A stretch of 5,998 nucleotides of DNA from an uncultured Collinsella sp. (lineage in GTDB: Bacteria > Actinomycetota > Coriobacteriia > Coriobacteriales > Coriobacteriaceae), in the NCBI GenBank assembly GCA_905207425.1, contig CAJLLB010000113.1:1-5998 (forward strand), given 5' to 3'. Positions 1 through 5,298 of the stretch are shown piece by piece. Numbering within the stretch: position 1 is the first letter of the stretch; each line of letters starts with the position of its first letter. A program made the translations under genes and the position numbers. The notes beneath the pieces are model-generated. The model was not told the origin of the DNA and made no database searches. It saw only the letters and a program-made list of their open reading frames with translations.

Positions 1-407
1 GTCATCTCGACGATCTGCCCGGCCTCCCGAGCCGCGGCCACCGCCGCTTGCGTCGCCGCGGTATAGGCGCGTACCAAGCCACCAGGCCCCAACAGCGTGC
101 CACCAAAATAGCGCGTCACTACGCAGCAAACATTTTTGAGCCCCGCGCCGCGCAACACCTCGAGCGTCGGCATACCGCTCGTGCGGCTCGGCTCACCGTC
201 ATCGCTTTGACGCTCGCGTCCATCGACCAAAATCCACGCGGGAACATTGTGTCGAGCGTCGTAATGACGTTTGCGAACGGTCTCGATAAAGGCATTCGCC
301 TCATCATCGGACTCAATATGGACCAGCTGGGCAATAAACCGGCTCTTGCGGTCCACAAATTCGCCCGAAACCTCAATATTCGATTGCAGAGTAAAATAGC
401 TGTCCAA
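1..407 (-). CDS. yigZ: YigZ/IMPACT (UPF0029) family protein, N-terminal part
   Basis: This is the first 135 codons of a YigZ-family protein; the C-terminus lies beyond the window edge (family members are about 200 aa). It carries the IMPACT N-terminal domain signature: DRKSRFIA (residues 19-26), ARHNVPAW (51-58), SDDGEPSRTSGMPTLEVL (68-85) and VVTRYFGGTLLGPGGLVRAY (96-115). The family has an RNase PH/EF-G domain IV-like fold; eukaryotic IMPACT regulates GCN2, but the bacterial role is poorly defined. Two TTG codons stand in tandem (405-407 and 408-410), with an in-frame TGA just upstream at 417-419, so a TTG start is forced. GAGGGG at 413-418 lies 5 nt from the 405-407 TTG, which I chose. A weak promoter may be TTGAGG (446-451), 18 nt, TATTTT (422-427). 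If real, it would leave an extremely short leader. No frameshift is seen. Confidence 0.92.
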   Translation of the reverse strand, partial: MDSYFTLQSNIEVSGEFVDRKSRFIAQLVHIESDDEANAFIETVRKRHYDARHNVPAWILVDGRERQSDDGEPSRTSGMPTLEVLRGAGLKNVCCVVTRYFGGTLLGPGGLVRAYTAATQAAVAAAREAGQIVEM

Positions 408-483
408 CAAAGCCCCTCAACAAAATAAAGCGCAGCAACAAACAGCCTCAATAATACGGCAAAGGCCGTACCGATAACCCCGG

Positions 484-645
484 TAAATAGAACGGCGACA
501 CCGATGATCAGGCAAAAACAGCGAGATGCCAAGAACGGAACCGCCGATGATTCCGTCAACGAAAGCGAGAACCCGTCAGCGCGAGCAAGGTGCCTTGAAA
601 GACGAGATTGCAACAGAAATGAGACGGCCGATGACCAGATAAAAA
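484..645. repeat. Decayed tandem copies of the CAGCG hairpin element
   Basis: I find no credible gene between yigZ and rnpB; this part of the gap is repetitive. Positions 501-526 and 628-653 are near-identical direct repeats (23 of 26 identical) reading CCGATGAYCAGRYAAAAAC followed by AGCGAGA, with looser similarity extending left to about 484 and 617. Positions 581-606 match the intact element at 3756-3781 in 24 of 26 bases, including GTGCCTTGAAAGA. In the same register an AAGCGAGAA at 563 stands where the intact element has its left CAGCG. The right stem arm is missing: the sequence runs straight into the next CAGCG at 646. I read this as one or two truncated or degenerate units abutting the intact copy. 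A small hairpin ACGGAA/TTCCGT (535-540 with 551-556) is also present. Confidence 0.6.
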
Positions 646-755
646 CAGCGAGACGGCGTCAGCTGAGTCGATTTGGCCCGAAAGAGGAGGGAGCACGCCT
701 TATGGCGGCGACCGACGAATGAGCGCCAAATCGGCCAGCTGACGCCGTCGCAGCG
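646..755. repeat. CAGCG-bounded hairpin element, copy A (candidate structured RNA)
   Basis: A 100-nt imperfect hairpin is flanked by CAGCG pentamers (646-650 and 751-755). The basal stem pairs 652-665 with 736-749 (14 bp). After a small internal loop, 668-677 pairs with 725-734, including one T-G wobble. The top holds the unpaired block GAAAGAGGAG (680-689), then a small stem (689-699 with 704-713, bulged A695, loop TTAT), then CCGACGAATGA (712-722). Tandem G-A mismatches at 691-692/710-711 would be stable sheared pairs only in a plus-strand RNA, which weakly favours that sense. On the minus strand it follows the rnpB 3' end by a few bases and is followed by CGCTGTTTTT, so it could instead help terminate rnpB. 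The second intact copy is at 3738-3847. Function unknown. Confidence 0.75.
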
Positions 756-765
756 TCAACATAGT

Positions 766-1129
766 TGCTGAGTGGGCCTATAAGCCGGGTTCTGTCGTGA
801 ACGGTCATTTATCTTGTCTGCACGTTACCGTGCAGTTCCACGCACGCTACCCGAACGCGGACCGGGCCGGCCCATAGCGTTCCTATTCGCGCTTGCTCCG
901 GATGGGGCTTGCCAAGCCGCCGTGTTACCACGACGCTGGTGGTCTCTTACACCACCGTTTCAGCTTTTCCCTTTACGCCTTGCGGCGCAGGTGGGAGTCT
1001 TCTTTTCTGCGGCGCTTTCCGTCGGATCACTCCGCCCGGCCGTTAGCCGGCATCCCGCCCTCTGGAGCCCGGACTTTCCTCACGCGTGCTGCAAGCAGCA
1101 CATCGCGCGACCGTCTGGCCCACTCAGCA
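766..1129 (-). ncRNA. rnpB: RNase P RNA (type A)
   Basis: This is the catalytic RNA of ribonuclease P, which removes 5' leaders from precursor tRNAs together with the RnpA protein. Read on the minus strand it shows the universal 5' core GAGGAAAGTCCGGGC (1067-1081) and the 3' core CGACAGAACCCGGCTTATAG (778-797), which together form the conserved P4 region. The ends pair as a 13-bp P1 helix: 1117-1129 with 766-778, sequence GCTGAGTGGGCC against its complement. This sets the boundaries at about 364 nt, normal for the ancestral A type. A promoter -10 element lies 7 nt upstream of the predicted 5' end. The hairpin element at 646-755 begins within about 11 nt of the 3' end, where termination or 3' processing would occur. 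Exact mature ends are inferred from P1. Confidence 0.97.
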
Positions 1130-1136
1130 GTGCAAG

Positions 1137-1163
1137 AGTGTAACACACCGTTGCCGCAGGCAA
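1137..1163 (-). promoter_or_regulatory. Probable rnpB promoter
   Basis: On the minus strand TTGCCT (1158-1163) and TACACT (1137-1142) are separated by 15 nt. The -10 box is good; the -35 is weaker and the spacing short. Transcription would start near 1129-1130, which coincides with the 5' end of the P1 helix of RNase P RNA. That agreement is the main support. Confidence 0.65.
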
Positions 1164-1263
1164 TGGCACAACGCAAACGCTCGACACGATAAACCAAGAA
1201 CCGCCATGCGCTACAATGGTCCTGTCGATGGGCAACGTCGTCAGTCGAGACGCGACCGCGCTC

Positions 1264-1312
1264 CACACCCCTCCGTCTACTCGGTGTGTTCCCGCCTCCT
1301 CCCCGAGGCGGG
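1264..1312. other. Two adjacent hairpins in the rpsA-rnpB gap
   Basis: The stretch from about 1165 to 1391 has no convincing gene. It contains CACACC (1264-1269) paired with GGTGTG (1283-1288) around a 13-nt loop and, 2 nt later, CCCGCCTC (1291-1298) perfectly paired with GAGGCGGG (1305-1312) around CTCCCC. Neither hairpin is followed directly by a T-run on either strand; on the plus strand TTTTT starts 9 nt after the second. They lie downstream of the rpsA terminator and upstream of the rnpB promoter. They could be part of a small untranslated RNA, or be chance structure in GC-rich DNA. Confidence 0.3.
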
Positions 1313-1391
1313 ATGTCGGCATTTTTCATGCACTGACAACCCAATAGCCTGTGGACAGCCCGGGCAGCATCGCGCACCTCAGCAGCAAATG

Positions 1392-1425
1392 AAAAAAAGG
1401 GACCCGTCCATTGCGGACGGATCCC
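1392..1425 (-). terminator. Rho-independent terminator of rpsA
   Basis: On the minus strand an 11-bp stem, GGGATCCGTCC with GGACGGGTCCC (one T-G wobble), encloses the loop GCAAT and is followed by seven T residues (1392-1398). It begins 26 nt after the rpsA stop codon. The wobble pairs only in minus-strand RNA (plus-strand RNA would have an A-C mismatch), and there is no T-run on the plus side, so the direction is clear. Confidence 0.93.
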
Positions 1426-1451
1426 TTAAAACAAGTGATCGTCAAACCGAT

Positions 1452-2618
1452 TTACTCGGCGTCGGTCTCCTCGTCCTTCTTCTCGGAAGGCAGCGGGGTA
1501 ACCTCGATCTCGACGCCCAGAGTCTCAGCAGCGGACTTCATGGACAGGGAGATACGACGACGGTCGAGGTCGATCTCCATGACCTTGACCTGAACCTTGT
1601 CGCCCACGTGGGTGACCTGAGAAGGCTGATCGACGTGCTTGTTGGCCATCTCGGAGATGTGCACCAGGCCCTCGATGCCCTCGCCCAGATCGACGAAAGC
1701 GCCGAACGGGACAAGCTTGGTCACAGTGCCCTCGACGATAGCGCCGACGGGGTACTTCTTGACCAGTGCGCGCCACGGATCCTCGGTGGTCTGCTTGAGA
1801 CCCAGGGAGATGCGCTCGCGGTTGAGATCGACGTCGAGAACCTCGACCTCGACCTCCTGGCCGACCTTGACAACCTCGGAAGGATGGTTGACGTGGTTCC
1901 AGGAGAGCTCGGAAATGTGGATGAGGCCGTCGATACCACCGAGGTCGACGAAGGCGCCGAAGTCGACGATGGAGGAAACGGTGCCCTGGAGACGCATGCC
2001 AGACTTGAGCTTGGACAGGATCTCGGAGCGCTCGGCCTTACGGGACTCCTCGAGCACGACGCGACGGGAGAGGACGACGTTGTTGCGGTTGCGGTCCATC
2101 TCGATGACGCGGGCCTCGATGCGGGTGCCCATGTAGGAGGTGAGGTCCTTGACGCGACGGAGGTCGACGAGGGAGGCGGGCAGGAAGCCACGCAGGCCGA
2201 TGTCGAGGATCAGGCCGCCCTTGACAACCTCGATAACCTCGCCCTCGACGTTCTCGCCGGAGTTGAACTTCTCCTCGATGCGGTTCCAAGCACGCTCGTA
2301 CTCGGCACGCTTCTTGGACAGGACCAGACGACCGTCCTTGTCCTCCTTCTGGAGTACCAGAGCCTCGATGGGATCACCGAGTGCAACGATGTCTGCAGGG
2401 TTAGCGTCCTTGCGGATGGACAGCTCGCGGACCGGGATAACGCCCTCGGACTTGAATCCGATGTCAACGAGCACCTCGTCATGCTCGATCTTAACGACAG
2501 TGCCGTTAACGAGATCGCCCTCATCAAAGTCGGTAATCGTACCGTCGATGAGGTTGTTCATCTCCTCCTCGTTGACATCGTCAAGAGAGAAAATGGACGA
2601 GTTCTGAATCTCACTCAA
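1452..2618 (-). CDS. rpsA: 30S ribosomal protein S1, four-S1-domain form
   Basis: RNA-binding ribosomal protein S1 (388 aa), which helps dock and unfold mRNA on the 30S subunit. Four S1 (OB-fold) repeats are visible at about residues 35-103, 121-186, 207-275 and 292-361. The last two carry the classic signature VDFGAFVDLGGIDGLIHISELS (here 218-239) and its copy at 303-324. The tail from about 370 is acidic and lysine-rich, ending EETDAE. Six-domain proteobacterial S1 is about 557 aa; shorter four-domain forms are usual in Gram-positive bacteria. The start is TTG (2616-2618), since the next in-frame ATG (residue 20) would trim the N-terminus. The Shine-Dalgarno AAAGGGG (2626-2632) is 7 nt upstream and lies in a possible hairpin. 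It is monocistronic, with its own promoter and terminator. Confidence 0.96.
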   Translation of the reverse strand: MSEIQNSSIFSLDDVNEEEMNNLIDGTITDFDEGDLVNGTVVKIEHDEVLVDIGFKSEGVIPVRELSIRKDANPADIVALGDPIEALVLQKEDKDGRLVLSKKRAEYERAWNRIEEKFNSGENVEGEVIEVVKGGLILDIGLRGFLPASLVDLRRVKDLTSYMGTRIEARVIEMDRNRNNVVLSRRVVLEESRKAERSEILSKLKSGMRLQGTVSSIVDFGAFVDLGGIDGLIHISELSWNHVNHPSEVVKVGQEVEVEVLDVDLNRERISLGLKQTTEDPWRALVKKYPVGAIVEGTVTKLVPFGAFVDLGEGIEGLVHISEMANKHVDQPSQVTHVGDKVQVKVMEIDLDRRRISLSMKSAAETLGVEIEVTPLPSEKKDEETDAE

Positions 2619-2622
2619 AGGT

Positions 2623-2647
2623 GGACCCCTTTCGAACTACGGGGCCC
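2623..2647 (-). promoter_or_regulatory. Possible Shine-Dalgarno-masking hairpin in the rpsA leader
   Basis: In the minus-strand mRNA, GGGCCCC (2641-2647) can pair with GGGGTCC (2623-2629) over 7 bp including one G-U, leaving an 11-nt loop GTAGTTCGAAA. The right arm contains the GGGG of the rpsA Shine-Dalgarno site, so the fold would hide it. CGGGGCCCCG (2640-2649) is also self-complementary, offering an alternative use of the same CCCC. In E. coli, S1 represses its own translation through a structured leader; an analogous control here is inference only. Confidence 0.4.
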
Positions 2648-2749
2648 CGATTGCTAGGACCTACAGAAGGGTGCGACAAGCACACAACGTTTAGGAACAC
2701 TCGGGAGCCGACAGATACTAATGTGACGCTTATGCAATCACGTTCGTAT

Positions 2750-2778
2750 AGGTTACGGGGAAATGAGTTCGATTTCAA
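2750..2778 (-). promoter_or_regulatory. Probable rpsA promoter
   Basis: On the minus strand TTGAAA (2773-2778) and TAACCT (2750-2755) are separated by exactly 17 nt, a good match to a housekeeping sigma promoter. A start near 2743 would give a leader of about 125 nt, consistent with room for leader structure. Confidence 0.5.
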
Positions 2779-2933
2779 GCGTGAACTGCGATTTTTTACT
2801 CGTGTGGAGACTTTTTCGTAATCTTATGAACACACGTCTCCGCAACTTGACGATAACCAGCCAGGCATTCGGCTTTGGGGTAAAGTATCCGGAGCCAACG
2901 ATTCTAGATCGATTTTTCGAGAAAGGTGCCCGC

Positions 2934-3692
2934 GTGCTCAAAGCAGTCGTTTTCGATATGGACGAAACGCTTCTCAGCATCAACCTCAACGCGTTCATCC
3001 TTCGCTATTTTAAGGATGTCTCTTCGATGCTCGCGGATATCGGGCGCCGCAGCCGCAGTGGCACGATGGCGCGCCTCGGCACCATCCTGGTCGACCTCAA
3101 CGCCAATCGCCGCAGCGGCACGGACAACCGCACCAATCTTGAGTTTTACCAAGAAGAGGTCGAGCGCCGATGCGGGATCTGCCTCTCCGATCCCCTCATC
3201 TACGAGGCGTTTACCTACTATGACCGCGAAGTTCTTCCGTACAAGAACGACGATATCATTAACGCCCACGCCATGCCGGGCGCACACGCCGCGCTCCAGG
3301 CCGTACAGGACGCAGGGCTGCGCTGCGCGCTCTTTACCAACCCCAGCTTTCCCCAGGGGGCCATCGAGTGCCGCATGGGTTGGGGCGACCTGGCCGACGC
3401 CCCCTTTGAACTCGTGACGCACATGGGAAACGCCACCCGCTGCAAGCCCGATGCCACCTACTATCTAGAGCAGCTTCAGGTGATGGGGCTCGAGCCACAC
3501 GAGGTCCTTATGGTTGGCAACGATCCCAAACGCGACTTCCCGTCCCCCGATTGCGGCATCCAAACCGCCTTTGTGGGCCAGGGCAAGCCCAGCCGAGCCA
3601 CCTGGCGCGGAACCATGGAAGACTTCGCCCGCGACTTTAACGCCGTAATCGAAGCCTTCTACGAACACCAAGTAGCCGACGAACTGTCGTAG
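2934..3692 (+). CDS. HAD-superfamily hydrolase (probable phosphatase)
   Basis: A 252-aa protein with all haloacid dehalogenase motifs. Motif I is VVFDMDETL, with nucleophile D8, acid/base D10 and T12. Motif II is LFTN, with T135. Motif III is the lysine K171 in CKPD. Motif IV is VGNDPKRDFPSPDCG, with D197, D201 and D206. About 120 residues between motifs I and II form a helical cap, typical of subfamily I (YjjG/phosphoglycolate phosphatase-like) enzymes. The substrate cannot be told from sequence; a cytosolic Mg-dependent phosphatase of a small metabolite is most likely. The frame is open back to an ATG at 2763, but the GTG at 2934 is preferred. It has GAAAGG (2921-2926) 7 nt upstream and places motif I at residue 8, as usual; the 57-residue extension does not look like a domain. 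It is transcribed alone and no convincing promoter was found. Confidence 0.88.
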   Translation: MLKAVVFDMDETLLSINLNAFILRYFKDVSSMLADIGRRSRSGTMARLGTILVDLNANRRSGTDNRTNLEFYQEEVERRCGICLSDPLIYEAFTYYDREVLPYKNDDIINAHAMPGAHAALQAVQDAGLRCALFTNPSFPQGAIECRMGWGDLADAPFELVTHMGNATRCKPDATYYLEQLQVMGLEPHEVLMVGNDPKRDFPSPDCGIQTAFVGQGKPSRATWRGTMEDFARDFNAVIEAFYEHQVADELS

Positions 3693-3737
3693 GACCCCTC
3701 GCTCCAAACCAAATATCGCCGCAGGTTGAGCACAAGT

Positions 3738-3847
3738 CAGCGAAAATGCCCCTAAGCGAGCAATGTGCCTTGAAAGAGGAGGGCATAGGCCTTCTGGCCA
3801 TGCCCGACGATTGAAAGGCAGATTGCCGCTTAGGGGCATTTGCAGCG
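3738..3847. repeat. CAGCG-bounded hairpin element, copy B (candidate structured RNA)
   Basis: This is the second intact copy of the element at 646-755, aligning without gaps over 110 nt and flanked by CAGCG at 3738-3742 and 3843-3847. The stem pairs 3744-3758 with 3827-3841 (15 bp). After a bulged A3759 it continues 3760-3764 with 3822-3826, a G-G mismatch, then 3766-3771 with 3815-3820. The top has GAAAGAGGAG (3772-3781), then a small stem (3781-3791 with 3796-3805, bulged A3787, loop TTCT), then CCGACGATTGA (3804-3814). It lies between the convergent HAD and desulfidase genes, 7 nt from the palindrome that ends the latter. A 22-codon ORF (3746-3814) spans the left arm and top but has no good ribosome site. 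The hairpin could also serve as a two-way transcription end. Confidence 0.75.
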
Positions 3848-3854
3848 TCGACTG

Positions 3855-3882
3855 GTTACGCGGTTTGGTAAAACCGCGTAAC
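3855..3882. terminator. Perfect 12-bp inverted repeat at the end of the desulfidase gene
   Basis: GTTACGCGGTTT (3855-3866) and AAACCGCGTAAC (3871-3882) are exact complements around a 4-nt loop (GGTA). The right arm overlaps the last base of the desulfidase stop codon (TAG, 3882-3884). No T-run follows on either strand, so it is not a canonical intrinsic terminator. It may protect a 3' end, or act with the adjacent hairpin element as a transcription end for both convergent genes. Confidence 0.45.
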
Positions 3883-5201
3883 TAGCACACCTGGGTTTTG
3901 CCGATCATGATGTTGAGGATCTCGATGTCGGTGTCCTTCATGCCCACGCGGCCTACGTAGCCCATACTGGCGATTGTTTGCTCAACGGTATCTTGGATCA
4001 GGCCCTCGCCGGCGCGGAAGCCGCGACCCTGCATGGCCATATCATGGCCCAGAATCGCCGCATCGACGGCAGCCGAGATCTTGGCGGCACAGCTCGCTTT
4101 GGCGCCGTCGCACACGATGCCGCCCACGTTACCGAGCGTGTTCGAGACCGTCGCGCCAATCTGCTCGCGCGTGCCACCGCACAGCCAGGTAATCGCGGCG
4201 CCGGCGCCGCACGCGGCGCAAATAGCACCGCAAAACGCCGAGAGCGCACCAATATAGCTCTTGATATGCACGGCGATAAGATCGGACAGCATCACGGCGC
4301 GCACCAGGCGCTCGTGGTCGCAACGCAGGTACTCGGCATACTCCATGACGGGCAATGCGCAGGTAATGCCCTGATTGCCCGAGCCGCACACAATGGCGAC
4401 CGGCAGCGCGCAGCCGTTCATGCGGGCGTCGGACCCGGCGGCCGCACGGGCACGGGCACGGCAGGCGACGTCATAGGCACGAGCACCCAGCAGCGTACGA
4501 CCCACCTCGGCGCCCCAAGCGTGCGCGAGGCCCTCGGCACTGATCGCGCCATTCAGCTCAATCTGACGCTCAACGGCAGCGCGGGCGTCCTCAATGTCAC
4601 CGTCCTCGATAAAGTCGATGATGGTCTCGATCGACATGGGCGTGTCGGCGTTATCTGCCGCACGCTCGGCCACCACGCGCTCGGCGCAGGCGGCGCACTC
4701 CCCCGCCGACTTACCGCATACCGGAATACCGTCGAGCGTATGGCACGTGACATTAGTGTGGTGATCGGTAATCTCGACGACCGCGGTATGGCCCCCGGCC
4801 GTCGCAGTCACCTTGATGTAGAGGTTGGGCACACCCTCGACAAGCGACACATCGCAGTAGTCCGCATCGGCAAGCAGCTCGGCCACGCGGGCGCGGTCCG
4901 CGTCATCGACGCTCTCGAGCACCTCGAGCGCGCTCTTGGCGTCGCCGCCCACGGCACCCAGCACGGCCGCGGCCTCAATACCGTGCATACCGCCCGAGTT
5001 GGGCACGGTCACGCTCTTGACGTTCTTGATGATGTTGCCCGAGCAGGCAACATCCATATGATCGGGTTCGCAACCGAGCGTCTGGCTCGCCAGCGCCGCT
5101 GCATAAGCAACGGCAATGGGCTCGGTGCAGCCGAGTGCACAAACAAGTTCGCGGTTCAAAACATCGCAAAACGCGGCATCACGAAGGGAATCGGCAGGCA
5201 T
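3882..5201 (-). CDS. cyuA: L-cysteine desulfidase (CyuA/YhaM, UPF0597 family)
   Basis: A 439-aa protein of the serine dehydratase alpha-like family that includes E. coli CyuA (YhaM) and archaeal L-cysteine desulfidase. The reaction is cysteine to pyruvate, ammonia and sulfide, using a [4Fe-4S] cluster rather than PLP. Diagnostic motifs are ELVCALGCTEPIAVAYAAA (18-36), CSGNIIKNVKSVTVPNSGG (53-71), CGSGNQGI (272-279), GAICAACGAGAA (325-336) and GGIVCDGAKASCAAK (360-374). The protein has 22 cysteines (5%). C25, C272, C324/C328/C331, C364 and C371 lie in conserved motifs and include likely cluster ligands; which ones bind iron is not assignable here. The ATG (5199-5201) has AGGAGA (5207-5212) 5 nt upstream. 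It appears to be a single-gene unit with no transporter beside it. A related dehydratase activity, such as on serine, cannot be excluded. Confidence 0.86.
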   Translation of the reverse strand: MPADSLRDAAFCDVLNRELVCALGCTEPIAVAYAAALASQTLGCEPDHMDVACSGNIIKNVKSVTVPNSGGMHGIEAAAVLGAVGGDAKSALEVLESVDDADRARVAELLADADYCDVSLVEGVPNLYIKVTATAGGHTAVVEITDHHTNVTCHTLDGIPVCGKSAGECAACAERVVAERAADNADTPMSIETIIDFIEDGDIEDARAAVERQIELNGAISAEGLAHAWGAEVGRTLLGARAYDVACRARARAAAGSDARMNGCALPVAIVCGSGNQGITCALPVMEYAEYLRCDHERLVRAVMLSDLIAVHIKSYIGALSAFCGAICAACGAGAAITWLCGGTREQIGATVSNTLGNVGGIVCDGAKASCAAKISAAVDAAILGHDMAMQGRGFRAGEGLIQDTVEQTIASMGYVGRVGMKDTDIEILNIMIGKTQVC

Positions 5202-5237
5202 AGGTATCTCCTACTTGTATAACGGGCTGGGCTCTCA

Positions 5238-5267
5238 ATAATAATTAGCTCTTTTATTTGATAACAA
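5238..5267 (-). promoter_or_regulatory. Probable desulfidase gene promoter
   Basis: On the minus strand TTGTTA (5262-5267) and TATTAT (5238-5243, 5 of 6 to consensus) are 18 nt apart in an AT-rich island that stands out from its GC-rich surroundings. The start would be near 5231, giving a leader of about 30 nt that contains the AGGAGA ribosome site. Confidence 0.55.
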
Positions 5268-5277
5268 TGCATCAAAA

Positions 5278-5297
5278 ACCGCAACCCAGGTTCCGGT
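5278..5297. promoter_or_regulatory. 20-bp imperfect palindrome, candidate operator
   Basis: ACCGCAACCC and AGGTTCCGGT form a dyad in which 8 of 10 positions per half-site are symmetric. The centre lies about 20 bp upstream of the desulfidase -35 box (near -57), a position typical of activator sites. The binding protein is unknown. Confidence 0.4.
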
Positions 5298-5298
5298 A

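Noticed and set aside
119..613. 164-codon minus-strand frame with a hydrophobic stretch near residues 33-75
   Set aside because: Its second half is the wrong frame of yigZ and its first half lies in the repeat array. The hydrophobic run comes from T-rich repeat sequence, and no ribosome site supports it.
504..722. 72-codon plus-strand frame through the repeat region
   Set aside because: It lies entirely within the decayed and intact hairpin elements; charged low-complexity translation with no family resemblance. Only its last codons align with copy B, reported as a finding.
646..755. Integron attC recombination site
   Set aside because: The fold and bulged base are reminiscent of attC, but consistent RYYYAAC and GTTRRRY end boxes are missing, and there is no integrase or cassette array.
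1212..1217. Plus-strand TACAAT as a promoter -10 box
   Set aside because: No -35 hexamer at acceptable spacing and no plus-strand gene downstream.
1230..1320. T-box-like wording on the minus strand (GGGGTGTGG followed by GCGCGG)
   Set aside because: It does not match the conserved T-box sequence. There is no stem I, no terminator and no amino acid gene downstream, only rnpB.
1086..2657. 523-codon plus-strand open frame opposite rpsA
   Set aside because: It is antisense to a clear ribosomal protein gene and rich in Leu, Asp, Val and Gly as expected from reversed S1 codons. It has no recognisable domain, and it also crosses the rpsA terminator.
3978..5222. 414-codon plus-strand open frame opposite the desulfidase gene
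   Set aside because: It is the reverse shadow of a recognised protein family; composition is dominated by Ala, Gly, Arg and His and no domain is visible.
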